Shown: positions 18,227 to 27,600 of the stretch, piece after piece
How positions within the stretch are numbered: the stretch's first letter is position 1
How the letters are laid out: each line of letters begins with the position of its first letter
DNA from: Chryseobacterium sp. IHB B 17019
GTDB lineage: Bacteria > Bacteroidota > Bacteroidia > Flavobacteriales > Weeksellaceae
DNA: 64,000 bases
Assembly (NCBI RefSeq): GCF_001456155.1
Contig: NZ_CP013293.1
Location: 62,001 to 126,000 of the forward strand
Direction: 5' to 3'
Notes under the pieces: generated by a model
What the model was told of the DNA's origin: nothing
Seen by the model: the letters and a program-made list of their open reading frames with translations, nothing else
The model's database searches: none
Translations under genes and position numbers: made by a program

Positions 18227-19357
18227 TTAATTATCAATATTTAATGAATATGTTCTTCTTCTTTTATGGTTCACGGGATTGTAATCCTGCCAAAGAACCT
18301 GTACGCTTTTATTTTCTTCCAGTTCCGGGTTTGTTTCGGCAAAATCAATTCCCATACTTGTAAATCTCACGAAAATTTCTTTGAAAATAATCGCTGTCAC
18401 GCCACGTCTTTGATACTCGGGGTGAATTCCTATTAAATAAAAATTAGCGCGGTCGTTTTTCTTGCTAGCCTGTAAAAAATGCCACCATCCGAATGGGAAT
18501 AGTTTTCCTTTCGATTTCTGTAAAGCCTTTGAATATGAAGGCATTGTGATGGCGAAGGAAACCAATTCATTATTTTCATCAACCACACAAATCACATAGT
18601 TTTTGTTAATAAAAGGGAAATATTTTTCCTTGTAAGTCTTTATTTGTTCGTCAGAAATAGGGGTGTATGTAGAAAGATGCTTGTAAGTTTCATCCAATAG
18701 TTTAAACATAGGTTCCACAAAAGGCAAAATCTCTTCTTTTGATTTGAAAGGAAGAACCTTTAGTTTGTATTTCTGAGCAATTAATCCACTGAATTTCTCC
18801 ACTTTTTCAGGTAAAACTTTTGGAAAATTCATTTCAAATTCTACCCATTCTTTTTCCTTGACCATACCGAGATCTTCAAGATGTTTTGGGTAATATTCAT
18901 AATTGTAAATCCCAATCATAGTTGCCAGTTTATCAAAGCCCATGGTCAGCATTCCGGCTTTGTCGAGATTGGTAAAGCCCATTGGTCCCTCGATTTTATT
19001 AATGTCGTTCTCTTTGGCATAATCAATTGCTTTCTGAATTAAAGCTGAGGAGACCTCCTTGTCATCAATAAAATCAATCCACCCGAAACGAACTTTTTTA
19101 ATGCCCAGTTCTTTTTCTTCTTTGTGATTGATGATCACAGCAATTCTTCCCACCACTTTATTGTCTTTTAAGGCAAGAAACTGCTTGGATTTTGAATACT
19201 GTAAAGCCGGATTTTCCTTTGCATCCCAAATTTTAAATTCGTCTTTAATAAAGGAAGGAACAAAATATGGATTATTCTTATAAAGATTCATCGGAAATTT
19301 TACGAATTCTTTCAACTGACCGGCAGTTTTTACTTCAATAACTGAGACTTTTGACAT
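18227..19357 (-). CDS. GNAT-like acyltransferase-domain protein
   Basis: About 376 aa. I place the start at the ATG at 19357 (MSKVSVIEVKTAGQL). An alternative TTG 27 bp upstream adds nine residues of poor quality. The C-terminal part has the acyl-CoA-binding-like stretch FYLIGIHPEYQRRGVTAIIFKEI (Q/RxxGxx pattern), and the N-terminal half contains FLALKDNKVVGRIAVIIN, a second GNAT-like strand. Homologues are widespread in Bacteroidota without an assigned substrate. It is cytosolic. The reaction is not known to me. Confidence 0.75.
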   Translation of the reverse strand: MSKVSVIEVKTAGQLKEFVKFPMNLYKNNPYFVPSFIKDEFKIWDAKENPALQYSKSKQFLALKDNKVVGRIAVIINHKEEKELGIKKVRFGWIDFIDDKEVSSALIQKAIDYAKENDINKIEGPMGFTNLDKAGMLTMGFDKLATMIGIYNYEYYPKHLEDLGMVKEKEWVEFEMNFPKVLPEKVEKFSGLIAQKYKLKVLPFKSKEEILPFVEPMFKLLDETYKHLSTYTPISDEQIKTYKEKYFPFINKNYVICVVDENNELVSFAITMPSYSKALQKSKGKLFPFGWWHFLQASKKNDRANFYLIGIHPEYQRRGVTAIIFKEIFVRFTSMGIDFAETNPELEENKSVQVLWQDYNPVNHKRRRTYSLNIDN

Positions 19358-19452
19358 AGTGTTTTGGGGAGAATTAATGAGCAAATATAAATAATTTAAA
19401 TGTAATACTTTGGCATAGTTTTTACATCGTTATTGTATAAATATAGATAGAA

Positions 19453-20163
19453 ATGATGGGTTATTACATAATTATCGGAATTTCAATGTTGGTCAGCTGG
19501 TGGGTTTCATCAAGATTGAAGTCGAAATTTGAGTATTATTCCAAAGTGCACCTTAAAAACGGGCTTTCAGGAAAAGAAGTGGCAGAGAAAATGTTGAGAG
19601 ATAACGGGATCAATGATGTCCAGGTGATTTCCGTTCCGGGACGATTAACAGATCACTATAATCCGGAAAATAAAACAGTAAATCTTTCAGAAGGAGTATA
19701 TATGCAGAGAAATGCAGCAGCAGCGGCTGTTGCAGCTCACGAATGTGGTCATGCTGTACAGCATGCGGTGGGTTATTCAATGCTACAGTTGCGTTCAAAA
19801 TTAGTGCCTGTTGTTAATATAAGTTCTAATTTAATGCAGTTCGTTCTTATTGCAGGTATTGCCATTATGGCAGCAACGAGATCAATAGAAGATCCTAACG
19901 GAAATACAACGGTATTAGCAATCGGGGTATTGATGTTTGCATTTACAACTCTTTTTGCCTTTGTCACACTTCCGGTGGAGTATGATGCGAGTAATAGAGC
20001 GATGAAATGGCTAAAAGACACAGGAACAGTGACTTCCGAAGAATATATCGGAGTTCAGGACAGCTTAAAATGGGCCGCCAGAACGTATGTGGTGGCAGCT
20101 ATTGGTTCACTGGCACAACTTCTCTACTGGGGATCTTTATTACTTGGTAGTAGGAGGGATTAA
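19453..20163 (+). CDS. YugP-type zinc metallopeptidase (membrane)
   Basis: 236 aa with an N-terminal membrane helix and two further hydrophobic helices (about 115-135 and 148-175). The metal-binding motif is HECGHAVQHAVGY at about residues 96-108 (HExxH). This matches the neutral zinc metallopeptidase 2 (YugP) family of integral membrane proteases, whose substrates are unknown. Two ATGs are adjacent at 19453 and 19456 and either could be used. A hairpin terminator follows. Confidence 0.87.
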   Translation: MMGYYIIIGISMLVSWWVSSRLKSKFEYYSKVHLKNGLSGKEVAEKMLRDNGINDVQVISVPGRLTDHYNPENKTVNLSEGVYMQRNAAAAAVAAHECGHAVQHAVGYSMLQLRSKLVPVVNISSNLMQFVLIAGIAIMAATRSIEDPNGNTTVLAIGVLMFAFTTLFAFVTLPVEYDASNRAMKWLKDTGTVTSEEYIGVQDSLKWAARTYVVAAIGSLAQLLYWGSLLLGSRRD

Positions 20164-20186
20164 TATTAATTCAAAAAGAAACATAT

Positions 20187-20227
20187 GCATCTTGGAAGTT
20201 TTCTGAGATGCTTTTTTATTTTAATGA
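20187..20227 (+). terminator. Rho-independent terminator after the metallopeptidase
   Basis: GCATCT (20187-20192) pairs with AGATGC (20216-20221), the stem extending inwards with G-U pairs, followed by a T6 run. It lies 24 bp after the stop codon. Confidence 0.75.
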
Positions 20228-20278
20228 TAATAACTCTGTCAAATTTGATATTTTTGATGAAACATTACTAAAGTTTCG

Positions 20279-21394
20279 ATGCACGAAAGAGAAATATCAG
20301 GAAAAAAACAAGTTGATTATTTAATAAAGATAATTGCTTTTTTCTGGTTGATAACTAAAGTTTGGAGTTACAAAACCTGGATTACGGAAAGGATATATCC
20401 GGTAATTCCGCCTTTGGATATTTTAAAAAATGTTCCCGATTTTTTGCATGTATTTTTATTTGGATGCTCTCTTTTGGCTTTGTTAATGATATTATTCAAA
20501 GAAAGCCGATTGCTTCTTGTATTTCTGTTTTTTTCTGAATTGTTGAGCTGCTTATTGGATACCGCAAGATGGCAGCCCTGGGAATATACATATATGTGCT
20601 TTATTTTAATTGTGATAGTTAATTTTCACAAGCCGAAAAATATAGTATTTCTAAGTCACTTATTTTTAGTTTCAATATATCTTTTTAGTGGCTTACATAA
20701 ATTAAACAGAGACTTTCTTGTTGCAACATGGCTGAATATGGTTTTAACCAATTTTCTTGGTCTTCCAATGGTTTCTATTTTAAAGTATAAGCTCTTTTTT
20801 GTTGGTTTAATAATTCCTTTTGTTGAAATTCTTCTGGCAATATTGCTTTTCTCCTCAAAATCAAAAAGAAAAATCAGTTACCTTTTAATGTTGATTCACC
20901 TTGGTATTCTTGTTCTCATCGGGCCGTTTGGATTAGGCTACAATTCTGTGGTCTGGTTCTGGAATTTGGCTATGATTTTTATTTTAATGATTATTTATGT
21001 TCAACCGATTGAAGTGGTTAACAGAAATATGCTTGTTTCCCAACTCTATTGGTTTTTGCTTTGGTTTGTAATGCCGGTTTTCAGTCTTTTCGGAAGTTGG
21101 TATCAATATTTTTCCTTCAATTTATATTCTGGGAAAGGAGATCAGATGTATATCTGTATTTCCGGACATCAAAAAGAACTGAGTCCTTATTTTGAGACCA
21201 AAGGCAATTTTCACTGCAAAGGAACCGACTGTATCAATTTACAAAACTGGGCAATGAAAGAGATAAAATCTTCACCAATTCCTGAAATCGAAATTTATAA
21301 AAAGATCGGTGCTTATCTGAAGCACAAGTATCCCAATAATCAATTAAAAATAATCCTTTACAATGCCCATACTCAAAAAAGTGTGGAATTGTGA
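20279..21394 (+). CDS. HTTM-like multi-pass membrane protein
   Basis: 371 aa with about eight hydrophobic helices between residues 15 and 285 and a soluble C-terminal tail of about 90 residues. The pattern FSGLHKLNRDFL and the WQPWEYTYM region resemble HTTM/DoxX-like membrane proteins. The catalytic residues of vitamin-K-dependent carboxylase are not evident. There are two cysteines close together in the tail (HCKGTDC). No function is assigned. It converges on yigZ with only 4 bp between the stops. Confidence 0.65.
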   Translation: MHEREISGKKQVDYLIKIIAFFWLITKVWSYKTWITERIYPVIPPLDILKNVPDFLHVFLFGCSLLALLMILFKESRLLLVFLFFSELLSCLLDTARWQPWEYTYMCFILIVIVNFHKPKNIVFLSHLFLVSIYLFSGLHKLNRDFLVATWLNMVLTNFLGLPMVSILKYKLFFVGLIIPFVEILLAILLFSSKSKRKISYLLMLIHLGILVLIGPFGLGYNSVVWFWNLAMIFILMIIYVQPIEVVNRNMLVSQLYWFLLWFVMPVFSLFGSWYQYFSFNLYSGKGDQMYICISGHQKELSPYFETKGNFHCKGTDCINLQNWAMKEIKSSPIPEIEIYKKIGAYLKHKYPNNQLKIILYNAHTQKSVEL

Positions 21395-21398
21395 TCTT

Positions 21399-22001
21399 TT
21401 AATTAAAACTAAATTCTACAAATTGCAGGTTCGTGAGGGATTCCACAATTTCGTCCTTATGTTTTATTTTTATTTTGGCTAAAATTGAAGCTTTTTCCTG
21501 CGAATCGAAGTTGATGATTTTCGCATCGTATTTTGAAAGTAAAGTGAAGATAATATTTTGTTGATTAAAATTAAACAGGATTTCAATCTCTGTTTCTAGT
21601 TCTTTGGTGATAATATTGGCTTCCTCCAACGTGATTTTTGCGGATTCCTTGTAAGCTTTTACCAAACCCGAAACTCCTAATTTTGTACCGCCATAATACC
21701 GGACTGAAATAACCAGGACATTGGTAATCTCATGCGCCAATAACTGATTGTAAATTGGTAAACCGGCACTTCCGGAAGGTTCTCCGTCATCGTTGGCGCG
21801 GTAGTTTTCTCCGTTTAATCCCATCCTAAAAGCATAGCAATGATGGGTCGCTTTTGGATGTTCGGACCTTACTTTTTCTAACGCTTTTTTTAGTTCTTCT
21901 TCATTATTCACCGGAAAGGCAAATCCTATAAACTTGCTTCCTTTTTCTTTTAATAAAGTGTTTTCAACGGGTTTTTCTATGGTTTTGTACTCGAACTGCA
22001 T
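21399..22001 (-). CDS. yigZ: YigZ/IMPACT family protein
   Basis: 200 aa. The IMPACT N-terminal domain is clear: HPKATHHCYAFRMG, NDDGEPSGSAGLPIY and VLVISVRYYGGTKLGVSGLV (residues about 50-125), then an RNA-binding-like C-terminal domain of about 70 residues. The family (UPF0029) is thought to act in translation regulation, but its bacterial role is unsettled. Its start overlaps the ribD stop by one base. Confidence 0.9.
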   Translation of the reverse strand: MQFEYKTIEKPVENTLLKEKGSKFIGFAFPVNNEEELKKALEKVRSEHPKATHHCYAFRMGLNGENYRANDDGEPSGSAGLPIYNQLLAHEITNVLVISVRYYGGTKLGVSGLVKAYKESAKITLEEANIITKELETEIEILFNFNQQNIIFTLLSKYDAKIINFDSQEKASILAKIKIKHKDEIVESLTNLQFVEFSFN

Positions 22002-23026
22002 TATCCCTCTTTCTTATAAAATTGAATTAAATTATCTCTAAAATTTTCAATAGTATTTGGTGTAAAATCAAATTCCGGAGCTTTTGTACCATTTTCCAGT
22101 TTCAGGTTTTCATTTTTTATAACAATCGCTTCATCCCAAAGATTAGCATTGATAAATTCCTGCAAAGTAAAACGCCCGCCTTCAATAATCACCGACTGAA
22201 TCTGTTCTTTATATAAAGCATTCATCAGATCAGGCAAGAAATTTTCCTTTTCTATTTTAATAAACTGAATATGACCAAAATCTTCTTCTTTAACGGAATT
22301 AAAAACCAAAGTTTTAGCTTCCTGATTATAAATTCTGAAATCCTGAGGAACTTTCAAGTCAAAATCAATTAAAATTCTTACTGGATTTGTGCCTTCAACA
22401 TTTCTTACCGTTAGGCCCGGATTGTCATTCAGTGCAGTTTGTGTTCCGACTAAAATTGCGTGTTCATCGGCTCTCAACTGATGTACAAATTGATTTACAA
22501 GAGAATTTGAAATGGAAGTTGGCTTAAAATCTTTATCTAAAAAACCATCACCAGATTCCGCCCATTTCAAAATAATATATGGTCTTTTCTTTTCGTGATA
22601 GGTGAAAAATCTTTTATTTAATTCAATACATTCTTTTTCCAAAATTCCCGAAACAGCCTCAATTCCCGCATCCTGAATGATTTTTTTTCCCTTTCCGTTC
22701 ACTTTGTCATGAGAATCCATCGCACCAATAACCACTTTTTTGAATCCTAGTTCTTTGATTTTTAAAGCGCACGGCGGTGTTTTTCCGTAATGAGCGCACG
22801 GCTCCAACGATACATAAATCGTAGATTCCGGAATAAGGCTTTTGTCTTTAACGGAATTGATCGCGTTTATTTCAGCATGATTTTCCCCGGCTTTGTGATG
22901 ATAGCCTTCACCAATGATTTTTCCCTGATGAACGATCACACTTCCCACCAAAGGATTCGGGTAAGTTTTACCGATGGCTTTCTGAGCCAGCTCGATGCAT
23001 CTTTTTATGTAAAATTCGTCTTGCAT
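22001..23026 (-). CDS. ribD: Bifunctional riboflavin biosynthesis deaminase/reductase
   Basis: 341 aa, typical length. The N-terminal deaminase domain has the zinc motif HAEINAINSV and EPCAHYGKTPPC (residues about 49-84). The C-terminal reductase domain carries GTNPVRILIDFDL and the family ending VIIEGGRFTLQEFI. It deaminates diaminohydroxyphosphoribosylaminopyrimidine and then reduces the ribose side chain, the second and third steps of riboflavin synthesis. The other rib genes are not in the window. Confidence 0.95.
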   Translation of the reverse strand: MQDEFYIKRCIELAQKAIGKTYPNPLVGSVIVHQGKIIGEGYHHKAGENHAEINAINSVKDKSLIPESTIYVSLEPCAHYGKTPPCALKIKELGFKKVVIGAMDSHDKVNGKGKKIIQDAGIEAVSGILEKECIELNKRFFTYHEKKRPYIILKWAESGDGFLDKDFKPTSISNSLVNQFVHQLRADEHAILVGTQTALNDNPGLTVRNVEGTNPVRILIDFDLKVPQDFRIYNQEAKTLVFNSVKEEDFGHIQFIKIEKENFLPDLMNALYKEQIQSVIIEGGRFTLQEFINANLWDEAIVIKNENLKLENGTKAPEFDFTPNTIENFRDNLIQFYKKEG

Positions 23027-23085
23027 AGGTATGAAAAAAGCGAAGACAAATTACTTTGCTCCGCCTTTTTAGATTTTAAATTATC

Positions 23086-24891
23086 TTATTCTCCAGCGAT
23101 GATGCTGTGAAGATTTTGTTTTAAAGTTTCCAGATGAGCCTTCTTTTCATCAATCATAATAAAGGTATCCCTTAACATCGGATTTTCTCTCGACGGTTTG
23201 TTGAAGAACGCCAGGTTGTTTTCCAGTTTTACGATTTCAGCTTCAAGGTCAGAAATCTGGCTCTTGATTTTTCTTGCCTTATCTGTTAATTGATTTTCAG
23301 AAAGACCTTCCTCTTTTAATTCTAACTCGTTGATTTTGTTTAATTTCAATTTTTCTCTCAACGTTTTGTTGAATTCCGTATTGATTGCAATTTTATCTCT
23401 CGGAACTTTTCCTATATTATTCCATGCCGTTTTGATAGCTTCGATTCTTTCGATGCTGCCTTCTTCATCGGTAACGGTTTTCAGGTCATCAAGAAGAGCT
23501 CTTTTCTGCTTGAAGTTTTCTTTCCAGTTATCTGTAGAAGTATTGCTTTTTTCTCTGTAATTATTGAAGAAAGCGTTGCAGGCGTCACGGAACTCGTCCC
23601 AGATTTTATTCGTCATGCTTTTTGGAACATGCCCGATTTTTTTCCAGTCTTCCTGAAGCTTTTTGAACAACGGAACGGAAATATCCCACTCCTCATTGCT
23701 TTGGTTATCTTTTGCGGTTTGGATTAATTTTAATTTTTCTTCCAAATTCGTTTGTTGAGAACCTTTTAAAGATTTGTAATACGTATTTTTAGTAGTATTA
23801 AAACCTCTCAGGGTTGTCTTGAATTCATTCCAGTTCTGGTTGGAAAGTTTTCTTGGAACACTTCCTGTTTTCAGGAATTCAGAACGGAGGTCTTCCACTC
23901 TTCTGATGGCGTTTTGCCAATAATTATGGTTTGGCGTTTCAGAAGGTTCAGAAAGTTTTTTTATTTCAGCAATAATCTGATTTTTCTTTTCCAGATTGGC
24001 GTTTTGCTCAGTTTCAATGGCAGCAGAAAGTTCAGATTTTCTTTCATGAATTTTATTGGAAATTTCTTTGAATTCTTCCCATGTTTTTTCACGAAACTCT
24101 TCTGCTACAGGTTCTGCTTCTTCTTTCCAAAGCTTATGCAGATATTGTAATTCGTTTAATGCTTTTTGAATAACGGGTTCATTTTCAAGCTCTTTTGCTC
24201 TTTCAATGATATGCTGTCTTTTTTCAAGATTATGGCTGTATTCTTGTTCAAGAAATTCTTTATTTAAATCCAACATCTGATAAAACTGATTTAGATGGTG
24301 AAAATAATTATTGTTAAGAATCCTGAATTCAGATTTAGGAACCTGCCCCGCATGTGACCATTCTTCTTTGATCTCACGGATGGATTTGAAAAGATTGGTT
24401 CCGGGCTCAGAATTTGTATAAAGATTTTTAAGCCTTTCTATAATGCTTTTTCGGTGTTCAAGGTTTTTCTTTTGCTCTTCTTCCTGACCTTTTTGGAAGG
24501 TATCATATTTTTCCCTGAAAATATTCACCAGTGCCGAAAGTTTTGCTTGTGACGGATGCTCGTAGCTGAAGTTCTCAGGGGCATTCCCGGCTTCTGCATA
24601 TTCGTGCTTTTTGTCTTCTACCTCATCATGAATGTAATGACTTGCTTTTTCTTTAAGCTGATTAAATTTTTTAGAATTTTCACCTGCATCCGGTGCATTG
24701 ATGATTTTTTCCATTTCCTTCAGGGCATCAGCCAGGGAAATTTCTTCATCTTCATGCTCTTCTTCGTGCTCAGCTTCATTTTCATGAGGTGTTTCATCGT
24801 GAGGTACAGTGTTTTCCGATGCTTCTTCATGAGATACTTCGTGAGAATTTTTCTTTTCTTCGTTTTCAGAAAGGTTGTTTTCTGTAGTCAT
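23086..24891 (-). CDS. DUF349 repeat protein, 601 aa
   Basis: A very acidic His/Glu-rich N-terminus (residues 1-60) is followed by at least five helical DUF349-type repeats with the W..(I/A)G.VP core: HAGQVPKSEF, KTGSVPRKLS, KIGHVPKSMT and NIGKVPRDKI are the clearest. A coiled coil forms the C-terminus. DUF349 proteins are abundant in Bacteroidota and their role is unknown. It is probably cytosolic. Confidence 0.87.
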   Translation of the reverse strand: MTTENNLSENEEKKNSHEVSHEEASENTVPHDETPHENEAEHEEEHEDEEISLADALKEMEKIINAPDAGENSKKFNQLKEKASHYIHDEVEDKKHEYAEAGNAPENFSYEHPSQAKLSALVNIFREKYDTFQKGQEEEQKKNLEHRKSIIERLKNLYTNSEPGTNLFKSIREIKEEWSHAGQVPKSEFRILNNNYFHHLNQFYQMLDLNKEFLEQEYSHNLEKRQHIIERAKELENEPVIQKALNELQYLHKLWKEEAEPVAEEFREKTWEEFKEISNKIHERKSELSAAIETEQNANLEKKNQIIAEIKKLSEPSETPNHNYWQNAIRRVEDLRSEFLKTGSVPRKLSNQNWNEFKTTLRGFNTTKNTYYKSLKGSQQTNLEEKLKLIQTAKDNQSNEEWDISVPLFKKLQEDWKKIGHVPKSMTNKIWDEFRDACNAFFNNYREKSNTSTDNWKENFKQKRALLDDLKTVTDEEGSIERIEAIKTAWNNIGKVPRDKIAINTEFNKTLREKLKLNKINELELKEEGLSENQLTDKARKIKSQISDLEAEIVKLENNLAFFNKPSRENPMLRDTFIMIDEKKAHLETLKQNLHSIIAGE

Positions 24892-24964
24892 AGCAAATCT
24901 TTTATGAGTGGCGTTTAATATCGTTTAAATATAGCAAAAATGCCAATTAAAGTACTAATTTATG

Positions 24965-25702
24965 TTATTTTTTTTGAAAATTCCAAATTTCCCAGGCTTT
25001 TTCTGCTTGTTGTTCCAGCATGTAATATCCATTCACTGTTTTTGCTCCTTTTTCGGCTGCGTTGATGATAAAACGGGTATAATTTGGATTGTAAATTAAG
25101 TCAATAATAAGGTGATCTTGTGAAACTCCGTCAAAAGGAAAGTTCAGGCAATCGTCCACATTCGGGAAAGTGCCTACGGGAGTACATTGGACGATGATTT
25201 TATGTTTTTCAACCGTTTCTTTATTTAAATTTTCGAAATTAATTTCAGTGTTTCTTGAAACCACAACTGAAGGAATTCCATATTTATCCAAGACGTATTT
25301 TACAGCTTTTGCAGCACCGCCGTTTCCTAAGATTAGAGCAGAATTTTGATGGTTTTTTTTATGAAGAAGAAGTGTCTTTTCAAATCCATAAGCATCGGTG
25401 TTATAACCTTTTTTTCTTCCGTCCTCAATTAAAACACAGTTCACAGCTCCGATTTTTTCAGCTTCATCACTTAATTCATCAAGGTAATCAATGATTTTTT
25501 CCTTGTAGGGAATTGTCACATTAAAGCCTAAAAGATCAGCTGTGGAAAACAGGTTTTCAACTTCATTAATTTCACTGAGATCAAAAATATTGTAGGAATA
25601 GCCCTTCAACATTAGCTTGTGAAATTTGTCTTCAAAGAATTTTTTTGAAAAGGAATAAGAAATATTTCTTCCTATTAAGCCTAATTTTTTGTTGGAATCC
25701 AT
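24965..25702 (-). CDS. aroE: Shikimate dehydrogenase
   Basis: 245 aa from the ATG at 25702 (MDSNKKLGLIGRNISYSFS). A longer frame starts at 25744, but the extra codons lie inside a transcription terminator, which settles the start. The shikimate-site serines are in ISYSFSK, the catalytic lysine in NVTIPYKEKI, and the NADP-binding loop in LGNGGAAKAV. It reduces 3-dehydroshikimate in aromatic amino acid synthesis. Confidence 0.94.
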   Translation of the reverse strand: MDSNKKLGLIGRNISYSFSKKFFEDKFHKLMLKGYSYNIFDLSEINEVENLFSTADLLGFNVTIPYKEKIIDYLDELSDEAEKIGAVNCVLIEDGRKKGYNTDAYGFEKTLLLHKKNHQNSALILGNGGAAKAVKYVLDKYGIPSVVVSRNTEINFENLNKETVEKHKIIVQCTPVGTFPNVDDCLNFPFDGVSQDHLIIDLIYNPNYTRFIINAAEKGAKTVNGYYMLEQQAEKAWEIWNFQKK

Positions 25703-25710
25703 ATAATCAA

Positions 25711-25741
25711 AAATAAAAAAAAGACCGGACAAACCGGTCTT
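25711..25741 (-). terminator. Rho-independent terminator of the endonuclease gene
   Basis: AAGACCGG (25721-25728) pairs perfectly with CCGGTCTT (25734-25741) around a 5-base loop. On the minus strand it is followed by a T-rich run (plus-strand AAATAAAAAAAA). It lies 24 bp beyond the stop of the gene at 25765. Confidence 0.87.
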
Positions 25742-25764
25742 CAATTTAAAATATTTTTTACTTA

Positions 25765-27552
25765 TTATTCTACGATGAATTTTGTAGAGAAGGCATCCGT
25801 TTTCAGAATATAATTTCCTTTTACCAAGCCTTTAAGATTGATTTTATTTGAATTTTTGAAAGGATTTTCAAGAGTTTCAATTAATTTTCCCGATAGATCG
25901 TAAATCTGAGCTTGGGAAATTTTGTTTAAGTTTTCACCTTTTACAAATAACTCGTTGTTCTTCACAGGATTCGGATAAACACCGTAAGATTTCTCTTTTG
26001 CAGTTTCAACAGTTCCCAATGTATTGTTATAGCATGTCCAGCTTAGATCATCGATCGCTACTCTTGGTCCACTTGCCGGATTTGTGATTTTAATTATTAC
26101 ATTTCCAGCTATATTAATATTATTAATAGTTGTTGTAGTTGTAGCTTGCAACGTAGAGCTGTAAGGAATTGTACCTACCTGTACGCCATTTACTTCAACA
26201 TTTAAAACACCCGCACCGCTCCCGAATTTTAAGGAAGTTGTTACAGTAAGACTCTGGATACCTCCTGAAACTGAAGAACTTGTCAAGCTTCCAACTCTTA
26301 GAGTGATGGCTTTATTATTAATAGTCTGATCTGTTCTTGCATCAGTTGCATTCCATGTAATTCCTGCATTAGTCCAGGTTCTTAATGCATAGCCGTTTCC
26401 ACCGTCAGGGATTGCTTCAAAATCTTCTGTTCCACAAGTTCCGCCAGTTTGGCCTCCTGCAAGAGTTGTTCCTGATGCAGTATTGCTTACGACAGAAGAA
26501 TTTCCGGCTGCATCTTTAGCAATAATATAAAAATTGTAAGTTGTAGATGGATTTAATCCTGAAACAGTTGCAGTAGTTCCGGATACTGTGGCGTATAAAG
26601 CTCCGTTTACGTAAATTTCATAACCTATAACTCCAATATTATCTGTTGCTGCCGTCCAGCTTAATGAAATTGAATTGGAGGTAGGCGTGTTTGTTGCTAA
26701 ATTGGTAGCGGCAGTCGGAGCCTGAGTATCTGCAACCGGTGTTCCCCAGATTTGGTTTACATATTCCGGATGATCGATAAATGGGTTTCTATTCCCCTGA
26801 AAAGTATATGAAGCATTATTTCTTGCGATTTCAACAGGTGAAACCGGATCTGCAGCGCTCCAGGCTAATAACTGGTTGAGTTCCCAGGTTTGTAAACCAG
26901 GAAAAGCTGAACCTCCAAGCATATCTCCGGAAGTGAAACCTCCAAGTTGGGTTTCGTATCTTGTTACAAAATAAAAGATCATTCTGGCAACATCACCTTT
27001 AAAAGCATCAATTGGCTCGAAAACAGTTCCTGAATATCCGGAAGATGCGGAAGTTCCTAATTTTGAACCATTTGAAGAAGTATAAGAAGCGGTTCCTACT
27101 TTCCCAAAAGGGTAATTGGACCTTTTGTTATTGACCCATCCGTCTGTCGGACGAATGAAATGGATATCTGATACCATTGGGCTAGCTTCATTAAATAAAC
27201 TCTGCGGAACAATGTGTTCTCTATTATAACAATCTGATTCACTGTTATAAGAGCCACATTGACCTGTTCCTACATTGTAATTGTAAGGGTCGGCTCCAGT
27301 TGGATTTTCAGAATAAATATCTAAAATGGTATTGTCATTTTCGTAAAAATTATCAAGATCGGTAGTTTGGTAGGCAATCCATAGACCGCCATATCCATGA
27401 TCAACGTGACCATTGGTAATAATTTGTTTAAGTTTAGTTTTTAAAGCAGCTCCGGAAAGGCCTGCCGTACCATCGTAATATCCCGTAGGAATTTGAGCAA
27501 ATGCACTGATAAAGGCAAATGTCAGTAAGAAAGAGAGTAAAGTTCGTTTCAT
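25765..27552 (-). CDS. Secreted endonuclease I with FnIII and T9SS sorting domains
   Basis: 595 aa. A signal peptide (MKRTLLSFLLTFAFISAFAQ) precedes an endonuclease I (NucM-like) domain at about 20-270, with NREHIVPQSLF and DIHFIRPTDGWVNNKRSNYPFG holding the catalytic His/Asn set. A fibronectin III domain (about 275-365) and a lectin-like beta domain (about 370-505) follow. The C-terminus from YPNPVKNNELFVKGENL to KGNYILKTD is a type IX secretion sorting domain. The enzyme should be exported and degrade extracellular DNA or RNA. Confidence 0.93.
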   Translation of the reverse strand: MKRTLLSFLLTFAFISAFAQIPTGYYDGTAGLSGAALKTKLKQIITNGHVDHGYGGLWIAYQTTDLDNFYENDNTILDIYSENPTGADPYNYNVGTGQCGSYNSESDCYNREHIVPQSLFNEASPMVSDIHFIRPTDGWVNNKRSNYPFGKVGTASYTSSNGSKLGTSASSGYSGTVFEPIDAFKGDVARMIFYFVTRYETQLGGFTSGDMLGGSAFPGLQTWELNQLLAWSAADPVSPVEIARNNASYTFQGNRNPFIDHPEYVNQIWGTPVADTQAPTAATNLATNTPTSNSISLSWTAATDNIGVIGYEIYVNGALYATVSGTTATVSGLNPSTTYNFYIIAKDAAGNSSVVSNTASGTTLAGGQTGGTCGTEDFEAIPDGGNGYALRTWTNAGITWNATDARTDQTINNKAITLRVGSLTSSSVSGGIQSLTVTTSLKFGSGAGVLNVEVNGVQVGTIPYSSTLQATTTTTINNINIAGNVIIKITNPASGPRVAIDDLSWTCYNNTLGTVETAKEKSYGVYPNPVKNNELFVKGENLNKISQAQIYDLSGKLIETLENPFKNSNKINLKGLVKGNYILKTDAFSTKFIVE

Positions 27553-27600
27553 CTTTAAAAATTGGGCGGTAAAGGTACAAAAAATTAGAAGCTTAATACG

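Noticed and set aside
25703..25744. N-terminal extension of AroE
   Set aside because: The codons lie inside the terminator of the preceding gene, and the family start fits MDSNKKLGLIG.
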